A DNA stretch of 64,000 bases from positions 9,176,001 through 9,240,000 of the forward strand of contig CM069871.1 in NCBI GenBank assembly GCA_036172665.1, given 5' to 3'. The position numbers and the translations under genes are program-made. Every line of letters begins with the position of its first letter. Positions within the stretch are counted from its first letter, which is position 1. Shown piece after piece: positions 20,781-34,400 of the stretch. The DNA is from Prosopocoilus inquinatus (lineage: Eukaryota; Arthropoda; Insecta; Coleoptera; Lucanidae). The notes below the pieces were generated by a model. It did not search any database. It saw nothing but the letters and a program-made list of their open reading frames with translations, and was not told where the DNA came from.

Positions 20781-23700
20781 TTAAGAGGATAGTGAAAACG
20801 GTGGTTGAGCGCTGGTCCTCACGTAGTACAAGCCGCTCCTGAAAACAGCCAAAGTATCGAGCGCCTGATGGCTAAAGACCTTAGAAATAACGACGTACTC
20901 GTAAGTGTCAGCTTGGCCCATATAAATGTCGCTGTCCTCGAAACATCTGCCGTAAACTGCTTCCTCGATGGATGCGCAGCGCTGGCTCTTGAACGCGTGC
21001 TTGTTCTGGATCGATTCGACGAAATACACGTAAGCACGCCCGTGGTTACAGCTGATGCTTTCGGGGATTCTCCCTGGAAACGTTTCCCGTTATTAAAAAA
21101 AAAAAGAAATCAAATCGGATAGATTGGACTTACAAATGTCGAAAATATCGGGGCATCCCGGCTGGTATCTTCCGCCGTTGGGGTAGAAGTCGACGTGACC
21201 TACAGGCTCGGCCAAACTTAGAATTCGCATGTAAGTATGAATTATATCGACTAGTTTGGCATCGCCGGGGTCTAGGCGTAAGTTATGGGAGACATCTCCA
21301 TAACCAGGACCAGCTGGATCAAGCCCTTTAAAAAATAAATAAATGCCACAAGCTCCTTTGGGAAAGAGGAAAATAAAATGGATTATAAGAATCTTGTTCC
21401 TCACAGAGTAGCAATTATTATTATTAATTATAATTATAATCAAAATGGCAGACGAAATTTTAAATAGAAATGGAGAAAGTGAAGAGAAATGAAGAAACAA
21501 ATGAGGATGTGAAGATGAAGGTTTTTTTTTAAACTAGTAATCGCTCTTCTTTTTCAAAAAAAAAAAAAAGGAAACAAGATCATTTTCAGCTGGCTTTACA
21601 AAAAAGTCAATGTTTTGTCTATTAAGTGGACTACTTCCGTACAATAATAAGTGAGTACTTTATAGGAAGAACAAAGAAGACGGAATGATAGTCCAAAAAA
21701 GCAACAAATTATATGGTTTGGGCAAATGTGAATCTCATGGGAAGTAAACAAAATGAAGAAAAGAATTTATTGATTTTGGTACTTTGTAAACTAGAGTAAG
21801 GTCAGAGAAGATTTGAAATAGTTTCGTGAAAGAAGGGTTCAGAGAAAGCACAATTTAGACAGAGAAGAATCCTTTGGAAGCAAGGCCCAAATATCCATTC
21901 CGAAAACATGGCCCAGCAAAATCCAAATCCAGAAGTAGGCAAGTGTTAATGAAACAAGTAAGGAATCTACCAAAACGGTAGGAGCCGAGTTTGGACGACG
22001 ACTTTAAAGAAATTGCCAACAAGAATCCTGCCAATTAGAAGGCAGAGGTAAATAGGGCCCTATAGAGTGTTAGAAAACATTTTAAAAAAAAGTCGTGTAT
22101 GTTGTGTGTTAACGAAAATACGGCCGTTTGAAGAACATGAAATAAAAAATTTAGAAAACCAATGGATTTGGTTATTTGGGAATTGGGATTATTTTACACA
22201 GAATGAAGAAAGTGCAGAAACTTAAAAAATTGAAACGATGATCGTTAATACCATGTGTGAAGGAAAAATCTTTTATTAAAAATTGTACAATCAGATAAAT
22301 TCAATGGGAACACTAACAGCAAAACATGTTTAATGATGGGAATAAACGAGGATACAAAATGAAAGCAAGTTTCAGAGAAAATGTGTATGGTGGCGATTAA
22401 GAAAGATATGTTGAAGATCTTTATTGCTTCTGGCCTAAGCAAGGGCATAAAAGGAAAAAAACTTCCACAACAAATGTTTTAGAGGGTGACAGAAAAAAGA
22501 ATTGGCGAAGAAAAGGATACGAGAAAGAGAAAGGGGTACTAAGAAAGATAAGAGAAGAAAGAAATATGAAAGGAAGAAGGTGGAAATGGAATTCTCACCG
22601 AAAAAAGGAAGGGTTTCAAAGAAAAAGACACAAAAAGTTACTCAGAAAAGGTGTTTCAACACATCATGATGATGATGCCAAGTTAGACTCTAGGAAGAAA
22701 AACGTTTTAAAGATGAAAGAAAACACGAAGGGTGATAAAAAGACAAATTAAAAAGAAATCATTGCATATTCTTGGCAAAAATAAAACAATAGATAAGAAC
22801 TGAGGAATAAAGCTTCTAAAAACCATCCTAACCGCCAAATTTGTTTTGAACTGGAAGAAGATAAAAGACTTATTCAGAAATTGTAGATCAAATATAAAGA
22901 AAATATTTCTTTTGCTTTTTTGGCTGTCTCCCTCCCTTCTCTTTTGGCTCTCTTTTGGCCACTGTTGAAAATCTCATTACTTTTTGGTACCCCCTTCCTC
23001 ATACCTGTAATTGTGGATCAAGTATAAAAGAAAACACTATTTCTTTTGTTTTTGGCCATTTTCCCCCCTTTTGTTTCTTGGCCATTGTTGAAAATCACAT
23101 GACTTTTTGGAACCCCCTTCCTCACACCTGTGATTCTTGCAATTCCCCCCCCCCCCGCTCAAAATATCCGCCCCCACGTGTGCACCTAAACTGTGCCCGA
23201 TGAGATGGACCGGGTCAATCTCGAAAAGAAAGGCCGAAGAAAGGGGCACGAAAAAAAGAAGATGGCCACAAGAAAAGGAAAATGGGATATAAAGAAGGAA
23301 GAATTAGAAGCGAGTAAGACGCAAGAAGTGACACAAAAGGTGGTTCAACACACCATGATGATGCCAGATTAGACGCTACCAAGGAAAACGATTTGAATAG
23401 ATTATATTGGAGGGAAGAAGGCACGAAGAGGGCTCGGAGGATGATAATAAACACAAATTAGAAAGAAATAATTGAACTGAAGACTACCCTAACCACCGAA
23501 TTTGGTTTGAACTGGAAGAAGAAAAGTCTTCTTTTCAGAAATTGTGGGGGAGATCAAATCTAAAATATTTCTTTTTGTTTTTTTCTTTATTTTTTGGCCA
23601 TTGTTGAAAACACTAAAACAAAATGGCTTGAACTGGAAAAAAAAGCGTCTTCTTCAAAAATTGTAGCGATTAAATCTAAAGAAAAAGACTGTTTAAAACG

Positions 23701-25610
23701 AAGAGGGAATGGAATTTAATTTAATAAATTACTTTACTATTGGAGAATGCAATGGAGATGTGTATTTCCGATTCCCTCTTCGTCTTAAAACCGTGCTCCA
23801 TTATGAGTCATTACACCAATAGGTTCATCTCTTCACAAAAAAAAAAACTATTTCTTTTTGGTTTTTTTTTCCCTTGGCCTTTATTGAAAATATCAATTCG
23901 GGTTTGAACTGAAAGAATTCTTCAGAATTTGTGATGATCAAATCTAATTGTTTTTTGGCCATTGTTGTTTCGCCATGTCGAAAATCTCATGGCTTCTTTT
24001 TACCCCCTCACACCTGAAGACTACTGTAACCGCCAAATTTGATTTGAATTGGAAGAGAAAAGACTCTTCTCCAGAAATTGTAGATCAAATTAAAAAGAAA
24101 ACATTCCTTCCTTTTGTTTTTTTCCTTGCCATTGTTGAAAAATGACGGGGAGGTTTCTCCCTCATACCTGTGATCCTTGCAACCTTCCCCCCGCTCAAAA
24201 TATCCGCCCCCATTCCAGCCACGTGCGCACCCAAACTATGCCCGATAAGATGGACCTGGTCGTAATCGACGCCCATCTTGAAAAGGAAGTTTAGGAAACC
24301 GGTGAGGGCGCTCGCGGCCATCTGGGCGCCCCTCATCGCAGAGAAGTACTCGAACTCGCACAGGGCTGACCAATCCATGCCGATCACGTTAAAATCGCCA
24401 CTGGTTAAATAGGCTGGGGGGGGCGAAAAAAGAAATTACTGCCCAATTTTTTTGGCCATTATCCAGTTTACCATTTTTTGTAAGCACAAAGACGTCTTGC
24501 CTGATGCTACTCAAGAAGCCGTGGATTATGATTTTGGTTGGGTTGGTGAAGTCGAAGCCTGAGTTGTTGAAGCCGACCTCGTCGTTTACTTGGAGCTTGG
24601 CGGGTTTGCCGTATCTACAGAAGAAATGAAACGTTTTATTAATCAGGGAATTAAAGTGGTCCTCAAGAGGTCATGGGAATTGAAAAGAGCAGAGGACCCC
24701 TTGGCCAATACGTTGACTATCGTTTAATCCAAAGGGTCGTTTAGATACGTTAAAGTAAATGAATGACGTTGGGGAAAGACCCTAAGCGCGTAAGCACAAC
24801 ACCCACGAATTGGGTTGTGATTAGTTTTAGGTATTGTAAGTCTAAATAATACTTGTAAAAGCATGGATTTAGGTACATTTAAGTCATGGGTCATCTTTTT
24901 ATTCTGAAAAGTGATTACCAGGGAGAAGAATTCAGGTCACTCAGTGTTCGACGCTTTTTACATCGAATGTACTATGCGACGTATCGAATTGTTATTGAGT
25001 GGAAGGGGAAGGAGTGCAATGCGAGCGTTCGCACGTTATGGGCGAGGCTGATACAGTCCGAGTACTAAATGTTTGTACCTTTCGCGGAACAAGTGGCCTG
25101 AATTGTTTTCCTTGGTGATTACCAAAGTCTAGTGATTTCTAAGGTATCTAGTAAAAGCTTCATTCCCGCGCTCATCTGTTTTTTACCAGGTATCCTAGAT
25201 TCCTAGGAGGTCTGGTAAGAACTCACAGTTATCCTAGATTTCTAGGATATCCGGTAAAAACTGTGGGTTTTTGGACTTTGGCGAGCTGAAAACAACCATG
25301 ACCTTCTGAGGATGATTTCATTAAATTGGATCACTCCATACAATAATTAATTGTTACCTTGTGAAGAGTATGAATTGAACAACCGACGCATTGATGCTTT
25401 GTGGTCGGCTTCCGGTCTGTTGTTGGGGGGAAGAGGGTGTCGACGCTTTCGTCATTATCTGCCCGTTACTCACTGCTTTTTTTTTTTTTTTGAAAAGAGG
25501 AATTGGTTTTGAATGATCAAGTTGGTTAACAATGGGGTCTACTCACTCATCACGACCAATAAAACTGCGGACACGGCCAAAACACCCAGGGCAGCCGCCG
25601 TCGCGCTCAT
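20781..25610 (-). CDS. Secreted neutral lipase (pancreatic-lipase family)
   Basis: Alpha/beta-hydrolase that cleaves acyl esters of glycerolipids; insect members act mainly in the gut lumen. Six exons, read downward: 25610-25547, 25472-25358, 24614-24472, 24413-24168, 21325-21134 and 21073-20781. The phases all agree and give 350 residues. A hydrophobic signal sequence covers residues 1-22. The HGF oxyanion segment precedes GHSLG with Ser167. LDPAGP supplies Asp192, and SCNHGRAY supplies His264, completing the triad. Cysteines around 126, 249 and 262 are conserved in type. No lid cysteine pair of the vertebrate type was recognised. The acceptor of exon 2 (AAAGCAG) lacks a pyrimidine tract, so residues 22-35 are the least certain part. 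Intron 4 (2.84 kb) contains a broken copy of exon 4. It is convergent with P5. Confidence 0.9.
22540..24167. repeat. Tandem duplication in lipase intron 4 with dead exon copy
   Basis: Purine-rich DNA at about 22,540-22,800 recurs at about 23,230-23,470 (the TTTCAACACA(T/C)CATGATGATG phrase in each). The phrase GAACTGGAAGAAG...TTCAGAAATTGT recurs four to five times between 22,840 and 24,090. The first unit ends in a degraded copy of the 3' half of lipase exon 4 (about 23,140-23,226), which still spells HLIGHSLGAHV but has lost 9 bp and gained a G run. The intact exon follows the second unit. Confidence 0.85.
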
Positions 25611-27130
25611 CGTCGAATACCTAAATACAATCGAATCGAATCGACCTTTTGTTGTAATACTAAATACCCAAAGCAAGGCAGCCTTCCGTATTTCCGTTTT
25701 CAATATTATTATTGCACTGCGGAATCAGATTATGCCTAATGATTAATGACAGAGATAGGACAACGAGGAGTAATGCAGAAATAATTATTTATCGAAACGT
25801 CAGAGTAATAGATGATGATGAAGACTGGAAAAAATTATTTTGTTTTTACAAATGCATGAAACGGGTTTCGGTTTTATACACCTACTGTACGACTAATAAT
25901 ATTAATCTGCCTGGGGCTCAACACAGAAAAAAAAACAAATAATAAAAATTAAGGAGTAATTAATTAATCGAATAACTGAATAAATGAAGAGGTGAGACAC
26001 TCATCGAAATTTAAAAAAAAGCCAAAGTAACGAGCGTCGAATTACGTATAATAATTAACCTATTTCGTATTTCGTTCTCATTCTCAAGGGTATTATTATT
26101 TATTATTAAGTATATTTGGCCGGTGTCAGGGGGGAGGGGGCTTGCTATATGTTGTTACTTTTAGTACTATGGGATTCCACTAGGGCTTCGGGGGTTCCTA
26201 TCTCCGAATTATGAATAGAATGTAGGAAGCCCTAAAAGGCATAAAACCTTTGTCATCTCTAGCCCGAAGTACGGTCCTTTCCTGCTGCAATTTCGGAGAC
26301 GTAATGACCAATCACACGATCGCATTACAAAGGCCTATTCAGAAAATTTATGTTCCACATAATTTCCATAAACAATCCAATAACAAGATTGTAAATTATT
26401 AAATTAAAATATGAGAGGCTCGTGAGAACATTTCTTGGCCAAGCCATTTAGATAAAGTAAAGTAATCAAATCACGACAAAGAACTTGGGCGCGTGAGAAT
26501 AATAATTACTGGGGGGATGTAGGCAACTTAAATTGCTTTTTTGATCTAATTACGCAGGCTCACCAGGGGGGAAAGTCAGTTTTCGAAGATAAGCGATAAG
26601 TTTCTGCGCTGCCGAAAGTGTTAAAAAAAACGTAATAATGTTCATCGGCTCCATGATTAAGATTTAACGTACCAAGAAATTCTGTAATAACTTTAGGTCA
26701 GTTTTAAACATTGCAATCAAAAACGATTTGCAACAAAATTTTTAGATAAATACAGGATTTAAATTGTTTTTCTCTTTACTTTACTACACCACTCGCTCGA
26801 GAATATGAGCAAAACAGTGGTAACTACGACCAAAGTTTGTGCTAAATGATCGCAGGTTATCGTAAATGGCAGAAGAGGCAGGAAGGACGAAGCTATCAGC
26901 GAACGTTTAATGTCCTCGGCAAGGGAAACTTCCCCGAAACTATTTACCCTCGCTTTAATGCCAGGGAATTTTTCGTTCTGTTTTGATTTTATTGTTGAAA
27001 ATGTTCATATTAATACGTGCTCCACTGCTAAATAAGTTTTAATGATAAATTTTTGAAATAGATTCTTTTGTGGAATGAAAGCCAAATACCTATCCGTAAA
27101 TGCTCTCTACTTAATTAATTTAATTAATAA
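25611..27130. other. Intergenic, lipase to Kazal
   Basis: AT-rich intergenic DNA. A fragment near 26,708-26,740 (CAATCAAAAACGATTTGCAA) matches the end of the foldback element at 32,862-33,030. TGTAGGCAACTT near 26,519 resembles the GGTAGGCAAC termini seen elsewhere. No gene was recognised. Confidence 0.5.
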
Positions 27131-27950
27131 ACAACGAACTTCTTTCTTTAAAAATACCACCAACTCACATACTTAATTAATAATCAATAATCAATTAACT
27201 AAAATGCGTGGAAATAACTTGAATTCATTCTTTTATTTATTCACGGTGATCATTTAAAATCGTTACGCCTTAAGGTAGGCAACACGCTTTACGCTGAAGT
27301 CTTCAACGTGTTGACTTTAATTTTGACTAAGAAATTTCAATGTTTTAAATTTTTTTTTAAAGGTTAGGCAACACGTTGAAGACTTCTGTTCAGCGTGTCG
27401 CCTAATCTTTAAAACATTGAAATTTCTTAAAGTCAAAATTAAAATCATTAGGCAATTGAAGACAATATCAAAAATCGAGAACTGTTGAGCATATCTTAAG
27501 CAAAATCGACCGCTCTAGTTTTTTTGAAAACCGTGTAAACTACGATTGCGAACACATTTTTCAAAGTTTAAAATAGCCAGAAAAAAAATCCTAGAAAGTT
27601 TGAGGAGAAAACTTGATTTTTTTTAATATTGTAAAAATCACTTGTGGTAACAAAACTTTTTGAAAAGTCCGGTCCACTGTGCTCTCTTTTTAATTAATTA
27701 GACCAGACGCTTCGCTCGTTAAAATTGCCACAAACTCATATTCTTAATAAGTAATCAATAATCAATTAATTAAAACGCTTGCGTGGCAATCAAACGTGGC
27801 AATAGCTTCTTGGTTTTTTTATTTAAAAAACGGCGGCGCCGGCCGGCCATTTAAAATCGTAACGCCTTAAGGTAGGCAAAACGTTGTACAGAAATCTTCG
27901 ACGTGTTGCCTACTCTACAATTTTTTGGAACGTAATATCTTAAATTCAAA
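27130..27950. repeat. Duplicated segment with interleaved inverted repeats
   Basis: CAATAATCAATTAA(C/T)TAAAA...TTTAAAATCGTTACGCCTTAAGGTAGGCAA occurs at about 27,180-27,280 and 27,745-27,880, in variant forms. In the first copy, arms A (27,270-27,313) and B (27,313-27,350) are followed by A' (27,363-27,405) and B' (27,406-27,445), so that each primed arm is the inverted copy of its partner. A GC-rich block (GGCGGCGCCGGCCGGCC) at about 27,831-27,848 stands out in the AT-rich surroundings. Confidence 0.75.
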
Positions 27951-28409
27951 AACAAGACTTTTTTTATAAACATTTCTTAAATATAATGAAGTGCTTTGGC
28001 TTTTTCTGAAAACCACATAAGCTATTTTGGATATATTTCATAGCTTTAACGCACTTGAATTTTTTTTTTTTTTATATCGAAACCACTTGATGTAATCAAG
28101 CCTTTTGAGAAAGTGTCAAATAACATTAACTTACACAAAAAATGAAATTGTAAAACAATTGTAAAAATAATAAATTATAAATAATTTGAATTTCGAAAAA
28201 ATAGTTCAATAAAATTAAGATTAAATCAAGCAAAATTGAATAGACGTTCGTTTTTAATTTTAATTAATTAAAACAGCTTGCTTATGATGACAGCGCTTTT
28301 TATTGAAAAATAATATTTATTATAATAATTCAAGTCAATGAAGCATCACTAGCATCTATGAAGAGGCAATTCAGACTATTCAAGGGGCATCTAGTTCCAT
28401 CGCAATCGT

Positions 28410-31400
28410 TTAGGACAGTCTAATTCCTTGACCTCCTGGACACTCACCCTTGCTTATCACTCTCAGATCTGAAAGAAATAATCGGGTACGTGTTTAATAA
28501 AACATTAAAAAAAAATCAGGTAAAAAAAATGTGTACATCTGTCTTTGTATTGACCACTAACACATCTAGAATGCGCAATGTTTTGAAATATAAAAAAAGA
28601 AACTATAGGAAGTTCCGAAAAGAGCTAAATGCAAATTTCCTACTAAAAAAGAAAAAGCGGAATAATTTAGTGATTCCTCAAAATAGTCAAATGTCTTAAA
28701 CATTGAGCATTTTAATAATCTCGTTTTATTTTTTTTTTTTTATTTTTTGCGAATTACTCAAACGCGATAGCTCAAAGCAAAAAAATATACAAATACTATA
28801 CCTTTAATACTTCATCATCGAATGTCTTTTATTATGCCTTTGCATTCAACGTTTACTCGTGGGAAAAACTTTTGAATTTTGTTTTTAATGACTTAATCAA
28901 ACCTTTGTAATGTAAAAGTGTCAAACGACGTTAGCTTACAAATAAATAAAAAATAAGTACAAAGTTTTTTTTAATCTCGAGCCGGACAGAAATATGAAGG
29001 GAAAGCACTCAATGTTTCGCTATAGATTTATAGCTTCGTCAGGAGTGAAAAAAAGTTAATAAAAAAAGTAAAAAAAAGTAAAAAAAACATTTTATTTTCT
29101 TTTTTTCACTCCTGACGAAGCTACAAGTCTATAGCGAAACGTTCATATTTCTGTCCGGTTCGAGATTAAAAAAACTTTGTACTTACAATTTTCATCGGAC
29201 AAGAACCAACATCAATTAAAAAAATATAAAAGTACATAGTATCAGACATTTGGTCGCATATTTTTGGAACGCCCGATATAAAATAAATCTAAGTAAGCAG
29301 TTTGAACTGTTTCAAGATTATACTTATTAGCCTTCATAAATATTACACACACACAAACAGTTAGTTGGTATTAACTACAATGAATTAAAAATTGAACTTT
29401 GTCGAAGTTGATTATAAAAAACGTTTTTAAATGTGAAACAAACGGATTACAAAGATGACCACATTATGTTAATACTTGAGGAAAACAGCCTGTATAGTAA
29501 ATGTACTTACTTAACACTATTAATATTCTTACGGTGGGTTTCACAAAAAAAAATATTAATCAGTGTTTAATTTAATTCTAATTCTCCGATTAAAGAACGT
29601 AATTGGACGACGTTAACAATAGATTTGAAACAGCCAATTATATTGTTTCACCTAACCAATCACAGGCTTTAATCTGTCTGATTTAATGATTTAATCTAAC
29701 TGAGGGTTAGAGTGACATTCGTAACTTGACAAATTTGCCCCCGAAATCATTATCTCTTTCACAGTTTTTTTTCGCAAACCTAGCAAAAATATACGTTGTC
29801 CCAAAAAGGACGTTTGAATCTCGGACCGGACAACATATTCCAGGTGGTAAAACAGATCGAAAATTTATTAGAAATTTTTCTCAAAAACACCTCTTAACCA
29901 CGATAATCAGGTGGACACCACCGTTTCAGAACCGCAGTAACATTAAGTCTAACGACAAAGAATCGTTATTTATAAATAGCTATGTTTAATGTCTTTTTTT
30001 TTTCTCTCGAACAATTGTTATTAATCTTTATTTCTTTGTTTAATTTATTGCGTTTATTTATTTTTTCCCTGTTTTTTTTTTCTTGTTTTTATTTGACATT
30101 TTCAGGCCTCACGATTCGTTTTTTTTGCATCTTTGCAGTCCTAACTTATATCACAGGAAAAAGAAATCATTAAGAATTTGTTGTTTGGCTTCAAACACCC
30201 GTTTTGGGACACCTGTATATTCATTCGTAACTGACGTTGTACCTACTCGACTGGGCTACTGTGTTATGTGATATTTGACGTTTGTAACGTTCCAAAAGAT
30301 AATTCAAACAAAGATTTTGTTGACATTTGGTACCTTTTAATCAGAAGCAATAACTAATTTTAAACGAATCCTTTCAAAATCTTGACGTCATCGCTTTCTC
30401 CATATTTCACATGTTCTTTGAATTCAATTTTTTTGTTCGTTTTTGGTAAGTATAATTTTATACATGCAATACAATGAATGTTGAACTGAGAAGTTCGTCA
30501 AATTGGTTTTTATTTTTTTTTAAATAGAAAAAGGGATGGTCTCCTGTAAGTCAAGATTGACGTTTGAAGATGACAGTTGTAATATTTTGCTCATAACCTA
30601 ACTTGACGTAACGTGAAGTTGTATTTCACAAAAGACCGATTCAAAATCTGCTTCACAATATCCTTTTTTTTGTTTTTATTTGACATTTTCAGGCCTATTG
30701 CAACAGGGGTTCACGATTCGTTTCTTTTTTCTTGCATTTTTACAGTCCTAACTTATATCACAGAAAAAAAAATCATTAAGCATTTGTTGTTTGGCTTCAA
30801 ACGTCCGTTTTGGAACACCCTGTGTATTCACTCGTAACTGACGTATCTGCCTGACTGGGCTACTTTGTCACGTGGTATTTGACGTTTGTAACGTTCCAAA
30901 AGATAATTCAAACAAAGAATTTGTTGACATTTGGTACCTTTTAATCAGAAGCAATAACTAATTTTAAATGAATCCTTTCAAAAACTTGACGTCATCGCTT
31001 TTTCAATATTTCACATGCTCTTTGAATTCAATTTTTTTATTCGTGTTTGGCAAGTATACTTTAATGCACGCAATACAATGAATGTTGAATTGAAAAGTTC
31101 GTCAAATTGGTTTTGATTTTTTTAACATAGAAAAAGGGATGGTCTCCTGTAAGTCAAGATTGACGTTTGAAGATGACAGTTGTAATATTTTGCTTATAAC
31201 CTAACTTGACGTAACGTAAAGTTGCATTTCACAAAAGACCGATTCAAGATCTGCTTCACAATGTTTTTTTTTTGTTTTTATTTGACATTTTCAGGCCCAT
31301 TGCAACAGGGGCTCACGATTCGTTTTTTTTTTTCTTGCATCTTTGCAGTCCTAACTTATAACACAGAAAAAAAATCATTAAGAATTTGTTGTTTGGCTTC

Positions 31401-34400
31401 AAACGCCCGTTTTGGGACATCCTGTATATTCACTCGTAACTGACGTTGTACCTGCCTGACTGGGCTACTCTGCCACGTGATATTTGACGTTTGTAACGTT
31501 CCAAAAGATAATTCAAACAAAGAATTTTTTGACATTTGGTACCTTTTAATCTGAAGTAATAACTAATTTTAAATGAATCCTTTCAAAATCTTGAGACGTC
31601 ATCGCTTTTTCAATATTTCACATGCTCTTTGATTTCAATTTTTTTATTCGTGTTTGGCAAGTATACTTTAATGCACGCAATACAATCAATGTTGAATTGA
31701 GAAGTTCGTCAAATTGGTTTTGATTTTGATAACATAGAAAAAGGGAAATGGTCTCCTATAAGTCAAGATTGACGTTTGAAGATGACAGTTGTAATATTTT
31801 GCTTATAACCAAACTTGACGTAACGTAAAGTTGCATTTCACAAAAGACCGATTCAAGATTTGCTACACAATGTTATGAACAAATTCAATTTTATCTTTTC
31901 AATTCAACTTTTCCCTCAAGGCGGTACATAATCAAATACACATGCGCTAACATACCACTCTGTATATGTCTCTTTTTTTCATGGAGATGATAATTAATTT
32001 TTGATTTGCAAATTTTAAAGACTTCCTTCTGCTTCATTCTCATCCCATCAATTATAACCAAGTATGCAACAATATACTGGGTGATTTAAAATAAGTCAAC
32101 CGCAGGTAGTATACAAAAAAGAAAACAAAGTCTATATGAATATGGGGCCTAATATCCATACTTTTTAAGGTAAAGTGCATTGAAGATTCAGATATAAATT
32201 AGTTGATGGGCACTAGTACAGCTGTATTGCGTCATAAGAGCAATGAACTCGTGTGGAACGGAACGAAACACTAGCTTTTACCTTGGATTGAAACTGTAAA
32301 ACGTTTTTATTTATGGCCAAGGGCAAGATTATGATTCTGCGCCCTCGAGAATTATTTCATCAAACATATCACAATAAAAAAAAAACATGTTCATCACTCT
32401 TACAGGACACCATTTTACCTTTACGCACATTTATAACAATTTAAATTAATCTGTAACTATTATTACGAAAATACAAGCTTAAAAAAAATACTTTATTTAC
32501 GAACAAAGATACGATCCGAACCGAATCGATTGTGTTCTTCTCGAATCATGAACCTGAATTACTGAACTATCATGTCGGGACGGAGTGGGAGGATATTCCA
32601 GGACTGTCCTGTCCGTTACGTAAATTATTGTCTGTAATTACTATCTCTTACGTGTACTTGAAATTTGTAAATAGGCAAAAGTATCTTCAGTTTACACAGT
32701 GTTTTCACACTGATGAAAATGCTCGAATGAAATATTATGAATACTTAAAAATACGGTGTTCATAACAAGAAAATTACAAATTATCCCGTCCGTTCGCCGT
32801 TTTCTGAACTACAATTAATACTTTAGAAAAATTTTGTTTACAATTAATACATTTTGTTGCAAATCGTTTTTGATTGCAGCGAAAAGCTCGAGCAGCCTCT
32901 GTACATACAGCTGTTTCAGCCCTGTTTGCAGCGGGAATTTCGAGCTACGTCTCTGCTGACGAAGCCCCAAGCAGGGCTGAAACAGCTGTACAGAGGCTGC
33001 TCGAGGTTTTCGCTGCAATCAAAAACGATTTTTTTTTAAAACTTTCATTATGCTTTGACAGCAAGCATGGCCGCCTTGCGTGGGGACTTATTAGGAGCAA
33101 ATCTGCTTCAGTTTGTCTATCGTACTGCAATGTCGGGTCAAAAAGCGATCGTAAGATGTCGCTGTTTTATCTGTTCATTACAATTACTACAGTCTGAAAT
33201 ACAGTTTACATTGTTTGCTTCTGAATTAATGAAAATGACAAATACGTCAAATTTGTTTTTGTGTCTACTTAACCCTGTGATACTACCACTACTGTAATTT
33301 TGTTAATGTAAATGGTAAATGACCACTTTTCGTTTAAATACGTTATCGAATCTTATACAAATTTTGTGTCAACGAGAGAAATAAATACTTGAATTGAATT
33401 GAATTGAAAAGTAAGTTGAGAATCAAGATTTTCAAACACGGCAAAAATTATTAAAAAGAATAAGATTTTCTGAGAAATCAGTAATAAAAGAGTTTTTTCC
33501 TTTGGTATCGCCTATACGTGGACACGCTGTAGATTATTATATTACATACCGGCTGCCCGTTTTTCGACTTTAAGCATGGAGATTTCACTTGTCTTAAGAG
33601 ATACGACGTTGGGTAAATTAGAAAGAAAAGTGCCGTATTTGCATACTAATTTATAACCTAAAAATTAATTTAACTTATTCCTTTTCATTTTGAAAATATT
33701 CAAAAAAAAACGATTTCTGTAATTTAATTTTTTTTTTTTTTAATTTGTTACAATATTTTTTTTTTTCGTAAACTGCGTACAAAACTTAAAATTAAAGATT
33801 TTTTTCAAGTGCGCCCATTGCTTGCCTTTTATTCGTTTATATTAGCGCTCTCTTTTCCTGTGTTATATTTTTATTATTTATTAAAAATCTGCTCAATATT
33901 AAAAATTGCTTGCTGATCGTTGCGCCCTTTCGGTTCTGCGCCCCTCTTGCCCGGCCCTAGCTACGGTGCTGTCAGAAATGAATCATAATTTCCATTTTGG
34001 ATTCACAGGAAGTTGATTTCTGAAAGACTTATTTCTTGCAATTTGACACTTGCATGATCTTAGCCCTAATGAGTCGGACACTTATTCTGAATCACCCTGT
34101 ATATCATATAGGGATCGCTACTTACTAGCACTATTTTCACAGTTGTAATTTTCCAAAACGCACTGGCTTCTAAAGGATTTGTTGTTCTTTCCGGACCCAT
34201 CACCCCCGCACACCGGAGTGAACTCGCTGCCGCAATCCTTGAGGCATTTCTTCTTCAGGGAGGGCTTCGTGGAACCCTTGGATGGGTATCCAAAGGCCGC
34301 CGATAATAACACTGCAACATTTTAAAAGCCTTTTAACAGTCGCTAAGCAGATGATAATTCAGTTGATTAAGTCTCTAATTGATGTTGTTTGTTGTCGAGG

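Noticed and set aside
20805..21122. + strand 105-codon frame
   Set aside because: Lies opposite the last lipase exon, whose frame contains the catalytic His segment.
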